The translations under genes and the position numbers were made by a program. A stretch of DNA of 64,000 bases from Strongylocentrotus droebachiensis (taxonomy: Eukaryota > Echinodermata > Echinoidea > Camarodonta > Strongylocentrotidae): NCBI GenBank assembly GCA_035222895.1, contig JAVYIG010001816.1, forward strand, positions 62,001 through 126,000. The letters run 5' to 3'. Shown here piece by piece: positions 45,121 to 57,066 of the stretch (positions are counted from its first letter, which is position 1; every line of letters begins with the position of its first letter). The notes under the pieces are model-generated. The model saw only the letters and a list, made by a program, of their open reading frames with translations. It ran no database searches and had not been told where the DNA came from.

Positions 45121-48102
45121 ATGAATAATCATGATTTGTTACATGACCAGTCTCTAATTGAACACGATAGTGACTATTTTACTATTGATGAATTTATTGC
45201 GAAAATTAAGATTACACTAAACCAATTTAATCATGAATTGAATAAAGGTAGTAATAATGATATTGATAATTTCAGTTTAATTCACTTTAATGCTCGTAGT
45301 TTGAATAAAAGTTATGATGATTTAAACACACTTTTTTCTGTAATTCCTGGGTTTAATTTTTCTGTAATAGGTGTCACTGAAACGTGGCTTAACGCAAACT
45401 CCCCTCCTGTATTTAATCTTGATAATTATACTATGGTCCGTGCTGACCGCAAAGAAGGTAGAGGTGGTGGTGTAGCTATTTATTTACGTAATCAGTTAAA
45501 TATTCAAATACGACATGATATTCATATTGAAGGTGCAGAGGACATTTTTGTTGAAGTTATAAATGATTTTGGTAAAAATATTTTAATAGGCGTAGTTTAT
45601 AGACCTCCTAATAATCGGATAGAGACATTTTTAGATAATTTAGATGAATCTCTTCATACAATAATTGGTGAAAATAAAGATGTTTATTTAATGGGAGATT
45701 ATAACATAAACATTTTACCTCCTCTTCATAATAATAGTTTGAAATTAAATAACATTCTATTATCTTACTCGTTGCATCCTCATATTAATAAACCCACACG
45801 GATTTCGAAAACATCTTCAACCTTAATTGACAATATATTCTCAAATAATGTTAATAAGGAATGTTTAAATGGTATTTTGTATTATGATATATCTGACCAC
45901 TTGCCTATTTTTAGTATTATTAAGCAGACAATTAATGTTCATAGATTATTGAACAATACACTAAAAATGCATAGAAAAGAAAATTCTTCTAATATTGATT
46001 CTTTAAATATTGATTTATGTCAAGAGCAATGGCTCGATGTATTTGAGGAAAATGATGTTGATAAGGCTTACGAAAAATTTAATCATAAGCTACAAAAGTA
46101 TTATGATAAAAATATTCCACTTGTTCGAACAAAATATAAAAAAGTTAAAAATCCATGGATCACTAAAGGAATTTTAAAGTCGATAAAAACTAGAAATAAA
46201 CTTTACAAGAAAAGTCTTAAAAAGATGAGTGATGAGAATTGTAGCAAGTATAAAATTTATAGAAATAAATTAACTTCAATAATTCGACTTTCACGTAAAT
46301 TACATTATTCAAATAAAATAGACATGAATAAGACAAGTAATGCTTCAATATGGCAAATTGTTAAAGATATGATTGGTTCTAAAAATAATACTCCTAAATC
46401 ATTTTTTAAAGATGGTCAGGAAATAAATAATCCAGTAAAAATTGCAAATATGTTTAATTCATATTTTAATGATATAGGTCCAAATTTAGCATCAAAATTT
46501 AATATTGATCAAAATAGTTATAAACAATATTTGGATGAACCATTTTATAAATCTTTATTTTTACGACCAACATCCTCTCACGAAATTAATAAAGTTGTAC
46601 AGTCTTTAAAATCCACTAAATCTACTGGTTATGATGGGATAAGTGTGAATCTTTTGAAAAAAATTATTTATAATATTGTCTCTCCAATAACATATATTTT
46701 TAATTTATCGATCACACTTGGTGTTTGTCCAAATATATTGAAAATTTCTAAAATAATCCCAATATATAAAAAAGATGATTCTTCATTAGTAAATAATTAT
46801 CGTCCTATTTCCCTTTTACCGGCTGTCTCAAAAATTCTTGAAAAAATTATTTATGAACGACTTTATGATTTTTTAAATAGTAATGATTTACTTGTTCCTA
46901 ATCAGTTTGGTTTTAGAAAGCATCATTCGACAGATCATGCAATTATTCAACTTTATGATAAAATAATTACGTCATTGGCTAATAAGGAACACAGTGTAGG
47001 CATTTTTATGGACCTGAGTAAGGCATTTGATACTATTGATCATAAAATATTGATTGATAAATTACAATTTTATGGAGTAAGGGGTATTGCTTTATCATGG
47101 TTTAAAAATTATTTGTTTAATAGAGAACAGTATGTATACTTTCAATCTAAAGAGTCGAGTAGATTACCTATAACTTGTGGCGTCCCTCAGGGATCGATTC
47201 TAGGTCCTTTATTATTTTTGTTATACGTTAATGATATTGTAAAATCATCTAAACTTTTAACATTTATATTGTATGCAGACGACACTAATGTATTTTATTC
47301 TCATACAAATTTAGACACACTTACGTCAATCTTAAATGTTGAATTATCTAAAATATATGTTTGGTTTAAGTCTAATAAGTTATCTTTAAATTTTACTAAA
47401 ACAAACTTTATATACTTTAGAAATGTTCATTCACCAAAAGTAAATTGTAGATTATATATTAATGATATTTTGCTTTTAGAAAAAAATTCTGTCAAATTTT
47501 TGGGGATAACCATTGATTCTAATTTAACTTGGTCCGATCATATACATAATATATTGAACGCTGTTTCTAGGAACATTGGAATATTATATAAATTGAAATT
47601 ACTACTAACTCCCAAATCTCTTTTTATGATTTATAATGCTTTTGTACTTTCGCATATTAATTATTGTAATATCGTATGGGGAAACTGTTGCAAAACTAAA
47701 ATTAATTCACTTGAACTTTTACAAAAGAAAGCTCTACGAATTTGTACACAATCTGATTATTTAGCACACACTACACCTATTTTTAAAACATTGAAAACTC
47801 TCAAAGTAACTGATATGCACATTTTTCAAACAGCTATTTTTATGTATAAATATGTCTCCAACTTACTTCCTAAGTCCTTTCATGATTTTTATATTCATAA
47901 TGTTAATGTACATTCGTACCCCACGAGGCACTCTATGGATTTTCATTTAACTAACCCTAAAATTGTTTTGGCACAAAAATCAATAAGACACAATGGACCC
48001 GATGTGTGGAACTCCTTGCTTATAACATTAAAATTATGTACAACACTTGTTTCCTTTAAAGTGAAGATGAAAGAATATTTATTGATAAGGTATGAAAATT
48101 AG
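45121..48102 (+). CDS. Non-LTR retrotransposon endonuclease/reverse transcriptase (993 aa)
   Basis: The N-terminal apurinic-type endonuclease carries HFNARS (N57), VTETWL (E87), GDYNIN (D193, N195) and ISDHLPIF (D259, H260). The reverse transcriptase carries [16 protein letters not shown] (~499-514), [10 protein letters not shown] (~558), [15 protein letters not shown] (~594), [13 protein letters not shown] (D631), [20 protein letters not shown] (~687-706) and [11 protein letters not shown] (YADD 718-721). The C-terminal tail has the usual LLPKSFHDF / YPTRH / GPDVWNSL pattern. All core catalytic residues are present and the frame is intact. It makes target-primed cDNA copies of its own RNA. 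Codon use is very AT-rich. The first ATG after an in-frame non-coding stretch was taken as start; no RNA-binding ORF1 is visible upstream. Confidence 0.95.
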   Translation: MNNHDLLHDQSLIEHDSDYFTIDEFIAKIKITLNQFNHELNKGSNNDIDNFSLIHFNARSLNKSYDDLNTLFSVIPGFNFSVIGVTETWLNANSPPVFNLDNYTMVRADRKEGRGGGVAIYLRNQLNIQIRHDIHIEGAEDIFVEVINDFGKNILIGVVYRPPNNRIETFLDNLDESLHTIIGENKDVYLMGDYNINILPPLHNNSLKLNNILLSYSLHPHINKPTRISKTSSTLIDNIFSNNVNKECLNGILYYDISDHLPIFSIIKQTINVHRLLNNTLKMHRKENSSNIDSLNIDLCQEQWLDVFEENDVDKAYEKFNHKLQKYYDKNIPLVRTKYKKVKNPWITKGILKSIKTRNKLYKKSLKKMSDENCSKYKIYRNKLTSIIRLSRKLHYSNKIDMNKTSNASIWQIVKDMIGSKNNTPKSFFKDGQEINNPVKIANMFNSYFNDIGPNLASKFNIDQNSYKQYLDEPFYKSLFLRPTSSHEINKVVQSLKSTKSTGYDGISVNLLKKIIYNIVSPITYIFNLSITLGVCPNILKISKIIPIYKKDDSSLVNNYRPISLLPAVSKILEKIIYERLYDFLNSNDLLVPNQFGFRKHHSTDHAIIQLYDKIITSLANKEHSVGIFMDLSKAFDTIDHKILIDKLQFYGVRGIALSWFKNYLFNREQYVYFQSKESSRLPITCGVPQGSILGPLLFLLYVNDIVKSSKLLTFILYADDTNVFYSHTNLDTLTSILNVELSKIYVWFKSNKLSLNFTKTNFIYFRNVHSPKVNCRLYINDILLLEKNSVKFLGITIDSNLTWSDHIHNILNAVSRNIGILYKLKLLLTPKSLFMIYNAFVLSHINYCNIVWGNCCKTKINSLELLQKKALRICTQSDYLAHTTPIFKTLKTLKVTDMHIFQTAIFMYKYVSNLLPKSFHDFYIHNVNVHSYPTRHSMDFHLTNPKIVLAQKSIRHNGPDVWNSLLITLKLCTTLVSFKVKMKEYLLIRYEN

Positions 48103-48749
48103 ATTCTGGTCATAATATACTACATGTATTTTGTTTTAATATTCATTGTTTATTTGTATATAAAAAGGAAATTATTTTGATAGATTGAGGAGCTCGCGCA
48201 GTGCACTCTTCACTTTGCACAGCACTCTCTTCACCCGCTCTTTCTTCCTGTCTCCTCTCCTTCTTTTGTAAGGCCGGTATCATTTCAAGCTCTGCTTACG
48301 ATATCGGTCTTCTGCATTCTCCCCCTTTTCTTTCTTTTCAAATACGATTAATTGTACTATTGATTATTTATATTTATTTATTTATATGAATTACTACTTG
48401 TATTACTTATCATTATATTGCTAAAATGTATTCATTGTTATTTTTGTTATTGTTTATGGAAAATGCAGAAATAAAAAACTTGAAACTGAATTAAGGGTAG
48501 AAAGGTAGAACAAATCATCTTCTTTGTCTAATAATACGTCAAAGCTTCCGCGCTATGCGCATGAGGGGCGGACTGAATTCAGACAAGGATTATGAGTCGA
48601 GAAAGGTACAAGAATCGTCTTCTTTCGAGGCTTCCGCGCTTCGCGCGGGAGGGGGGAAACTCCCCCCTCCCTGCACCCACCCAAGTAAGTCGCACGCTTT
48701 GCGTGCTCCCTACCGCCCCCCCTAAAATGAAATCCTGGCTACGCGCTTG

Positions 48750-48845
48750 TAGATGATCAACCTGTTCTGATTGATTACACAACGTTTCTTTCACAGTACA
48801 ATCGCATGACCAGAACTAGTCTATACCTTTTACATAGAGTATAAT
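48750..48845 (+). repeat. Dispersed repeat A, right half of interrupted copy
   Basis: TAGATGATCAACCTGTTCTG through CAATCGCATGACCAGAACT continues the copy that was broken at 42057. Confidence 0.85.
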
Positions 48846-48977
48846 AAATCATTCTGGAAGCAAGACCATCCCCCTCCCCCTATGGTTTTTTCTTCTTCTA
48901 CTAAAGCCCACCACACACTATACGATCTTCCTGCGGCCCGATTTTCAAAGAAATTGCATTGGAATTAGATAAAGAAA

Positions 48978-49377
48978 TTTAAAGAGAAGGTTGAGTTCTG
49001 GGAAGAGGTGAAAAATAATTTGTGAGCATTACTCATTCTTATTATGCAAGTGTGGAAGAACATCAGATAAGACATGTTCCCTGAAAAGCATGGCTCTTTA
49101 AATGCCTTTATATTCTAAATATGCATGTAACATCGTAAAAATCGGGGGGCCGGCTTTTTACGCCACGTGTTCGTGTAGTCCCATATACATCTTTCTGTGT
49201 ACAGTGTTTGTAACTTTACCAAGACTTGACCAAATTTCTTATCATTTTGATGATTCCAGAACCTTGCAATACACACAAATTCTTATATGCTAGATGATCA
49301 ACCTTTTCTGGTCGGTTCCACACCGTTTCTTTCACAATGCAATCGCATGACCAGAACTCAACTTCATCTTTAAACGC
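48978..49377 (+). repeat. Dispersed repeat A, full-length-like copy
   Basis: AAAGAGAAGGTTGAGTTCTG, AAGAACATCAGATAA, CATGTTCCCTGAAAAGCATG, TAGTCCCATATACATC and CAATCGCATGACCAGAACT follow in the same order as at 60144-60540. It is about 400 bp, non-coding and unclassified, with no terminal repeats or poly-A seen. Confidence 0.85.
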
Positions 49378-51069
49378 ACATCATTCTCCTGAAGTAAGTT
49401 CTAAATAATGATAAGAATGCTAACATTCGGAATTTAAGCTTCAAGAATTCGGCTTCAAATTGTAGGCAATCGCAAAGGTTTTCAAAAAATAACCTAAAGC
49501 AATTCAGTAGCCTTCTCCATATCCTTTTTAAATGTACAAATGTCACAATAGCATAATCCGAAAGCTGAGTTTTAACTATGATTTAGAGAACTCTGATAGG
49601 AAAGTCAGAAAAAAATTAATGGGTTTCGCCAACAAAGATTGCCATAGTTCTGAAGCCGGCCTACATTTCACAAATCCCATTGCTGTCACTTTAAGACGTC
49701 CGTTCGCGTTTAGTCACCGTCACAAACCACACAAACAATAAGCGGTAAAGTGGCACTTACCAAACATTGTCTAAGAAGGGCGCCCTCCCTTTACTTTCTT
49801 CTGTGATATCTTGCCCAAAATAGCATCGGAAAATGTCACCATATGGTACTTCTCTTGCGGGGATTAGACGTTTGAATATCATGGTCGAAGAAACTAAAAG
49901 CTACATTTACTAACTCTATCTTCATGTGCCGCCTAGAGCCAGCTCCTTTTTGTTTGCTTTTATGATGAGTCGCAACATCATCTGTATATTCACTATGTCT
50001 TTTGAACATGAGGCGTCATTTCGATTGAGTTACTACTTACAAAATATGTCTGTCATGCCTGTTGCTCATGGGAAGTCATTTAATAGGCTGACGTATGACT
50101 GCGTCAGCGGCAGGTATGGTCTTGGGCGAGGGTGAAATCGCATTCAAATGTTGTCACATAAAAATTGCAAACATGAGTTACCTGACATAAGGGCTGTTTG
50201 TTTTTGCAGGGTCTATTGGCGCAGGGAAAAACGCAATCGAAATAACGCCTCGCGTGCGACTGGCGTAAGCAAGCTTATGGAGGAAATAATCCACCTGCCA
50301 GTAACTCATTGTACGATGTAGGCACCGTTCATAATGAAATTACCCTGTGTATGTTACTCTCGCGAGATGCGTCAACGACCGCACAAGTTATTGACGCTGC
50401 ACTCCATCAGACAAATGACGCCTAGTGTGCAACAGACATAAGGGTATAATTATTCAGCAAGAAGTTTATTGAAGAAGTTTAGATCATCTTCTTGAACAAG
50501 GAAGGAAATTTAAAAGCAGTGCTGTGGGGGCGTTGGTTTGATACTTCAGCACACGCCCTCTCACAATCAAGTAATATGTGGAAGATAATTCAATCAAGCG
50601 CCTCGAAAACCTTTGAAGCATGCAGTTGGGGAAGATCCCCAATTCATTCTAAACAAGCTACGAATATTGGAGCTATGACCTGAGCATACCTAAACAACTA
50701 CCTGAGGACTATTACCCCGGACAATTACCTTCAGCCAACTCTCTCTCCGGACAATTGACCGAGGCGAATGTTATTTTCGAAGAAGTACTCCTTTAATAGA
50801 TTATGCATTAAATACATTGTCCAAGGGGGAAAGTGCCCTCAGAGATAGCAGTTAGAGTCAAGATGCCATAGGATTATAATCAAAGGGATGTTTGTCCTAG
50901 GATCATCGAACATGAATCCATGGACTTATAGTCAAACAAAGTAACATAACACTTGCAAATGTATTCGTTTTTACTAATAACAATAATATCATTACAATAA
51001 TAATATTGGATATTTTTTACAGAGCATATATTCACCACGCAAGGAACGTGCGCAAGGCACTTCAATATT
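49378..51069. other. Sequence with one candidate exon, otherwise unassigned
   Basis: Apart from the 40-nt minus-strand exon candidate at 49761-49800 nothing can be supported. Confidence 0.4.
49761..49800 (-). CDS. Candidate 40-nt internal exon, unidentified host gene
   Basis: The acceptor ...ATCACAG and donor GTAAGTGCC bracket a frame reading ESKGRAPFLDNVW. Its leading two bases complete the codon left open by the exon at 55155-55224 (phase 1 into two bases). The match of phase and the clean donor make this more than chance, but the protein is not recognised and no further downstream exon was found. Confidence 0.35.
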
Positions 51070-51270
51070 ACCCCGTCCCTGCGAGGGCTACCGTTTTCGG
51101 TGCTAACAGCATTCAGGGAATTCCTTCCTACCCGTACACATTTAACAACTGAGTGGAGAGTGGCAAATGTAAATTAATGTCGTGCCAAGGGACATTAGTG
51201 CCGCGGCGGGGCTCGAACCTTTAACCATGTGATTCACAGGCCAATTACGTATCGACTAGACATGCACGGT
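51070..51270 (-). mobile_element. tRNA-derived SINE fragment
   Basis: On the minus strand GGTTCGAGCCC (51209-51218 region) is a perfect polymerase III B-box (GGTTCGANNCC), preceded by a tRNA-like stretch with a degenerate A-box. On the plus strand it continues to GAGTGGAGAGTGGCAAATG and GTGCCAAGGGACATTAGTGC, the familiar body of tRNA-SINEs in aquatic animals. It is not a functional tRNA because the cloverleaf does not close. Confidence 0.6.
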
Positions 51271-51279
51271 ACCCCTACG

Positions 51280-51513
51280 CAGTGGCGGATCCAGGGGGGG
51301 GGGGGGGGGGGGGCGGGGCGAGGAAAAAAAATCATGTAAAATCACGTGATTTTTACCTTTTTGGGGGGTTGGCCCCCCCCCCCCCCCTGGCGCTCAAGGG
51401 GGGGGGGGGGGGTGCAAATGAAAAAAAATTTGAGGACCAAAAAAAAAAAAATGTGTTCACTCACTACCCCCCCCCCCCCCCCCCTCCCCTAAGAAATCCT
51501 GGATCCGCGCCTG
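51280..51513. mobile_element. hAT-type MITE with 8-bp duplication
   Basis: The ends CAGTGGCGGATCCAGG and (complement) CAGGCGCGGATCCAGG are inverted. CCCCTACG is duplicated exactly (51272-51279 and 51514-51521). The 234-bp interior is mainly homopolymers: G runs, C runs and A runs. It has no ORF; the Gly/Pro-rich frame across it is an artefact. Confidence 0.9.
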
Positions 51514-51521
51514 CCCCTACG

Positions 51522-53578
51522 TGAAGTAGACGGAGTATGTTGCTGCCTTTTTTTAAAAAACAAAACAAAATAAAATGTTGATTTTTTTTTCTTCTTCAAC
51601 AGCCTATGCTTGGTCTGCTGATCAACCCGTAATTTGATTAGGTAATACAATCTCGACAAGTAGGACACATTACTTGGGAGTTCTATCTTGTATCACAGTG
51701 ACTGTACACGTTGTGCCGATGCACGATTCTGTTAGAGGCGACGATCACAATCCGACCAATTAGACAAATAGGAGGGTATTATTTGTATCTATTTTATTTC
51801 AATTAATTATTTATTTTTGTCGCGTACTTGAAGTATGCCAATTGTTTTGGGTTTTTGGAAGAGGGGCAAAGTGCACCCTATAAGTCCTTTTGTGCTATCA
51901 ACAATCAACATCTGGTTGCGGGGTGTACATCGTACGAATGTAGGTTGACCTCCGACAAACGTGTGTTCAAGCATGCTCAGAAGGAACTGGATAGAATACC
52001 ACCTGAATTTAGTCAATTAATGATTCAATTAACATAAAGAACACTGTTATAAGACAATAAGCGAAATATCCACATATAACGCTCTCTATATGTCTCCCCT
52101 CGCTCATCCACTTTAAAAACAACGACATCAACAACATCAAACTTTGTATAAGTAACAGTGTTTGTAAAGTTGAATTCGAAAGAAAATAAAATTGTGGGGG
52201 ATTTAATCATTTCCGACGCTCGGGCTACAAACGGAATTTCATTTCTCTTTATTCCAACATTGTCTCGACCTTTTCATGTGTGATGAAGCAACAAATAAAG
52301 TTCCTTCAATTAAAACATTTCTTGCCCGATGTATACTGTGGAACTTTTTCGGTCCAAAACAAACCTTCCATAATTGAATCGATACTAAATGCATTTGGAT
52401 TGAATCACCAGGAATTGTCGTCCTTGAAATTCTTGTGTTTTTATTTGGAAAGAAGATAGCACGATTATTTCCACATAAGCAATCTTTTCGATAAACAAAG
52501 TAGAAAGGAATAATTACATCAGAATTGGAGTTTTGTCGTAGCTGCATGCTGATTACAAACTTGAATCGCTTTCCGCCTTTGTTTTGCGATCAAGACCGCA
52601 TGCGCTATAAACTGGAGCTCATATGGCTCTCACATCTTGAGTAGATCTAAACTTATAAGAAAAAATAAAAAATAAACTAAAACAACAAGTCAAACTAGGT
52701 CTAAATCTTGTTTGACAGTCAGAGCGATTGTTTATTATTGGGAGAAGACCGTAGGAAGCCAACCAGTGCACATGTGGTTTTAAATTTTATTCAGAGGACT
52801 ATACGCATCAATTCAGTATAATAATTCGCAAGGCTTATATCCTTCTATCTCTATATCGCACCGGGAATCTAGTAGATCCAGCAGTATTGCTTTAGTTTAG
52901 TCTAGCTCGGTCTTGTTTTCCTGACCAATAAATTCAACGTGCAAATACAAACACACGTATGTATACAGACCAACATCATATTGATCTAACTATTATTTAA
53001 ATGTAACCACTGTTTACATTTTGTTTCTCTCGGCCCGCGTGTTTAAAAATGTATTTAATGGGTACATAGCAATCATGGTGTAAAAGTAATTGCAGGGCTC
53101 GCAGGAAGAGCAGTATTGCTAGTAATGTGGCTATCCTGGGATAATAAGACCAACATATTGTATTTAATATCCTTATAATCATTATAATTACAATTTGTAT
53201 TATTTACAAAAAGTCATGTCAAAATAAATTATCTTTTTAACGCAATGTTTTTATTTTATCATATGTATCTTGTCTGTATGATTGAATGATTGTCTCATCG
53301 ATGGGTCGTTTTTTTTTAAATCGTAAAGACTAAACTTTTCTGGATTTTTCTCGCGCCTTTTTGGCATAGAAATGTAGAAATACATGTATGCGTACTATAC
53401 AATGGTTTTCGCAAGTTTAAAACTATGGGATTGAGGACAACATTATGGAGAGGGGAAAACAGGCAATGCCGGGAGCGGCCGTAGAGGTGACGACATCAAT
53501 GTTCGCTGTTCTACGTCAGTCTTGTTCCGATCAGCATCGCCCTTGATATCCCAGGGTATTTGGGCGGAATTAAGTAAC
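51522..53578. other. No gene supported
   Basis: AT-rich sequence. A 69-codon plus frame ending at 52037 and a 102-codon minus frame at 52239-52547 were considered but show no family motif or good splice context. Confidence 0.35.
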
Positions 53579-53727
53579 ATGGCCTCCTTCTTAGGGCAGA
53601 AAAATCCCTACTTTCCGCCTTCCTTATTCAATCACTCTCTTTCTTATCCAGTCAGTTTTGTTTTACAAGGAATGACCAGTGAGCAGGCCTATGGCATGGG
53701 ATGTCGCCCGCCTCGGTTGCTAAACAG
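53579..53727 (+). CDS. Candidate first coding exon, unidentified gene
   Basis: The frame begins MASFLGQKNPYFPPSLF and ends CRPPRLLN before a donor (AACAG|GTAAC), in phase 2. Composition (Pro, aromatic, Gly) and lower AT content stand out from the neighbourhood, and the open frame extends upstream to 53522. The next exon was not found and the family is not recognised. A MITE begins 160 bp downstream. Confidence 0.3.
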
Positions 53728-53887
53728 GTAACGCGATGCGTTATGCTAACCTAATCGCACAGACTGTCAAGGAATCAGCTCGATTGCGATTTCAATACCC
53801 CCTTTTTGTACTGATTATGGAAATTATGATCCCATTATGGAATAATTGTCCTTGTTATGTCAACAAAGTTCAGAAGTTGATGCACTA

Positions 53888-54827
53888 CACTGTAAAAAAG
53901 AATTTGTTCATTGGTAATATTTACGTATTTTTTCCATGTAGAATTTACTTGAAAACATTAGTTTTGCCACTTACGCACTAAATTTAAGTCTTGCTAACTC
54001 AAACTTTCAATTTAGTAGAACATACGTGAAATATTTAAGTAAAATCAAATACATAAGAACTTTAAGTAATTTCAGCTTGTATTAATTTAGTAATTTTAAC
54101 TCAAAATCAGAAATTATACGTATTACTCAAACAATTTATGTTGATTATTCTTATCTTTTTAAAGTAAGGACCGATGCAGTGCGTAATATAAATGTTTACA
54201 TAATTTATGAATATTCATTAAGACCAAATTAAATTCTTTTTTAAATAAAACAATTCTTTTTTGTGGTTGAATGAAAATTTAAGGACTTTAAAACATTTAC
54301 TAATTCATTTAACATGGCTAAGCAAAGACAAGACAATTTTTAATTGTTACCCAGTTCAAAACAAATAAAAACTTGATATTTCAGGAAATTGTCAACCAAT
54401 TTTCCTTTTAAGATGCTACGATCAAGTATATATAAAATTTGGAGCCTTTCAATATGTGTCGAATTGAAGCGTATGTAATAGTTTGTGATGGTGGTAGATA
54501 TATATATACGGTTAAATCTTAAATAGAAGTAGTGTTAGTGATTGGTGATTAATCTTAAATAGAAGTAGTAGATGTTACTTGTTAGATTAGATGGGTACCA
54601 AATCGTGCAATATGTAATCCTATCATAGCTTTTTTTTAATTATCTAAAATGATTACAATATTTAAATTATTTACGTTAATGTAACTCGATTTAACTGAGT
54701 AAAAATTTATTCAGCAAAATAAGTAAATTCTACTTAAGATGCCGTAGGTAATATTTACTTAATAAAAATAAGGCAATTCTTTTCCTCAATTTTATTGAGT
54801 TATTTCGACTATTATTTTTGTACAGTG
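53888..54827. mobile_element. 0.9-kb MITE-like element, copy 2 (inverted relative to copy 1)
   Basis: The ends are CACTGTAAAAAA and TACAGTG with TA on both flanks. The whole interior is the reverse complement of 2682-3592 with small indels, including a ~30-bp difference near 54480-54520. It has no intact ORF. Fragmentary frames such as the one at 3014-3220 are disrupted in this copy, which argues against coding. Confidence 0.8.
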
Positions 54828-55904
54828 TAGGCTATTTAAAGTAGTAACCTTATTGTTTGATTTCTTTGATGTTGTTGTGATCGTGTGTTTTAGCACACTC
54901 TGTATTCTTTGTTTACAAAGAGAGATAGAAAAATGATATTACACCTTTAAACAGACTCGCAATTTTTTCACAGTGGTATTGTGTATACAAGTCACATACA
55001 TGATGAATAGAGTAATACCATGGACATACCATTATCTTCGGTCATCATACTCAGAAATCCCATTCTATCTTCAACAAGAATTACCCTCAATCAACCTTTC
55101 ATGAACAATGCAATCTATTTTTCTTTTGCGCATGCATGGACAATCCAAACTTACCGAAATTCAGAGCATCGTCCCATCGGCTACTGTTGAAAACATCTAC
55201 AGAGATTCTTCTATACAGGATGTCCTGAAAATAAAACAAAATGCAAGAAAAGTGCCCACAAAATGATCCTCGTTGGTACTGCTATGAAATATGATATGCA
55301 GGTATACTCATGAATTAAAGAAAACCTGGTGATGAATGAAAATCCCTTTTGAAGATTCAAATTTGGGATCATAACGTGTCATGCTAAGTTGTTTTACAAA
55401 ATTCAAGCGAGCTTCATTTTCTTTTCCTTTTTTTAAGGAGAGCTAATTGCATCTCAGGAACTTTTTATTTCCCCATGCCGTACGGCAATAAAAAGAAAGC
55501 ATTACAACTTAAGCAAAATCAATTATTTGATGCAAGTGGAGTATGCTCGCAGGCAAGCATTTGCTTAGAAGTAGATGCCCTTAAATCATAATCTGATACA
55601 TGAGTCTTATTGTGTTCACGCTAAAAAAAAACACTAATGAACGACTCTACGGTGAGTTGTAGTTAGTCACCCTGCAGCAAAGGGATTGATGTTCACGATT
55701 TAATTTAATCTGGATTCTAATAAATAAAAATAATCTTATGGTAAACTCACTTGGTGGACTCCTTTTAAAAGAAAAAGAAAAATCATTGGTGTTGATCGTT
55801 GCATGTATGTTCCATTCAATAGGTGGGAAAATAGATTAATAAACAAATGAATGATTGAATAATAATTGAAAATGAATATTTGATTAATTTATTTATAAAT
55901 TAAT
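54828..55904. other. Sequence with one candidate exon, otherwise unassigned
   Basis: Contains the minus-strand exon candidate 55155-55224. No other feature is supportable. Confidence 0.4.
55155..55224 (-). CDS. Candidate 70-nt internal exon, unidentified host gene
   Basis: A strong acceptor (TTTTATTTTCAG) and donor (GTAAGTTTGG) flank an open frame DILYRRISVDVFNSSRWDDA followed by LNF. It ends in phase 1, matching the exon at 49761-49800 after a ~5.4-kb intron. The residues look like a conserved globular protein, but I cannot name it. Confidence 0.45.
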
Positions 55905-56485
55905 TTTATTCAGTTCATTTCAGTTCAGTTTATTGAATTCCATCTTTAAAAACAATTTTTACAAAGTAAAAACATGCAATTTCATATAGAATATAATACA
56001 TAAATTGGGATAACATATACATGTGAAATAAATTAATATAAAACAGAATAAGGCACAGCTGTAAAACAAGAAGAAGAAGGTTTTGTCTGGACAGCTTCCT
56101 ATCAAATTAGATATAATAAATATAGTAAGAAAACAAGTAGCAAGTTCAGTGAGAGTCATGCGCAATCTAGAACTTTTGAAATTACGTTTAAAACTGTTGT
56201 AAAATGAGGTTGAAGTTAAATTAGTTGGAAGCAAGTTCCAAATTTCAGGTGCATGATGTCTGCAAGAATATGATGCAAAATTTGTATTAACACACCATCG
56301 ATGATATTTCTTCTTATTTCTAGTATTATAGTTATGTATTGTACTGTTTGTTATAAACATATTGGATAAGTTTTTAGGAAGCAGACTTTTTTCGTTCTTA
56401 AATATAAGTATTGCACACAAATATTCATTTAACTGGTAAACATTCAATATATTAAGTTGTTTAAAAAGTGGTCTTGAATTAATTT
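55905..56485 (-). pseudogene. 5'-truncated non-LTR retrotransposon (ORF2 C-terminus and 3' end)
   Basis: The minus-strand frame reads LFKQLNILNVYQLNEYLCA, then LLPKNLSNMF, IHNYNTRNKKKYH and RHHAPEIWNLLP. This is the standard C-terminal tail of CR1/Jockey-group reverse transcriptase ORFs. It has the same architecture as the tail of the intact LINE at 45-48 kb but is a different family (only motif-level similarity). The element ends near TGAACTGAAATGAACTGAA repeats at about 55910-55935. The reverse transcriptase domain is absent. Confidence 0.8.
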
Positions 56486-57031
56486 TCTAAAACTTGGAAA
56501 TTTTGCTTTATTATCAGGATGGCAGCGGTGGGATTGAAACCCATCATAATCTTTTATTAGTGACAGCAGTGTCCTACAAAACACCAGGGCAGCTCTTACG
56601 TCGACCATGATGCTTAGTAGGGCTAGTATTACAGTGATTTATATTCTTTCAGGAAGAACACGTCGACAATGACAACATATTAATGCGATTCTTGGAGGTC
56701 GTGCACTGCAATCGAATTAGATGGGTCAACAAGTGTTGAACGTAATTAAGACAGCCCATGTAAACAAGATGCGTACCTGGCATTGAACATGTTGAAAGAT
56801 GTAGGGGCATCTTCACATTGGGCTCTCTGATGTCATTTGAAGATTTGTTGGTGCATGTGTTGGTGCGAAGGTGATGAGCATCCTATCTATTGACTTCGCG
56901 TGCGTCATTTTACATGAGATAAAATATTTATCTCATTACTACAATTTTAGTTTTCATTCATTGTTTGCAAACACCACGGTCGATAAAGATACTGGATAGC
57001 TCTCTGTCTGGCTATTTTTTTTCTTCTTATA

Positions 57032-57066
<35 letters not shown>

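Larger units (their letters stand above)
42371..48491 (+). mobile_element. ~6.1-kb non-LTR retrotransposon (CR1/L2/Jockey group), intact ORF
   Basis: It interrupts the hAT-like element. TAAGGG occurs at both junctions (42365-42370 and 48492-48497), consistent with a short target duplication, and the hAT repeat units resume on the far side. The order is a ~2.75-kb leader with two tandem 335-bp units, one 993-codon ORF (45121-48102), a ~390-bp 3' UTR and the tail AATAAAAAACTTGAAACTG. No ORF1 was found. The open ORF and clear junctions suggest a recent insertion. The clade is not fixed by eye. Confidence 0.8.
42058..48749. mobile_element. hAT-like non-autonomous element, split by a LINE
   Basis: The ends CAGGCGGGTAGCCAGG and (complement of right) CAAGCGCGTAGCCAGG are inverted. 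TAGATGAT is duplicated exactly outside (42050-42057 and 48750-48757), the 8-bp size typical of hAT elements. Uninterrupted copies of the host repeat confirm that the target originally read through. The element's own sequence (42058-42370 and 48492-48749) contains G/C/A homopolymers and ~100-bp repeated units with GTCGAGAA, TCGTCTTC, CTAATAAT and TTCCGCGCTTCGCGCGGGAG. It has no transposase. Confidence 0.85.

Noticed and set aside
51200..51270. Functional tRNA gene
   Set aside because: Only the B-box is intact; the A-box and stems do not form a cloverleaf, and the flanks match a SINE body.
51828..52037. 69-codon plus-strand ORF ending in QLMIQLT
   Set aside because: Protein-like in part, but no motif, no donor and no supporting neighbour exon; kept out for lack of evidence.
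56770..56825. Another minus-strand exon (acceptor near 56821, donor near 56771)
   Set aside because: The phase required by the exon at 55224 puts an in-frame TGA inside it, and the acceptor is weak.
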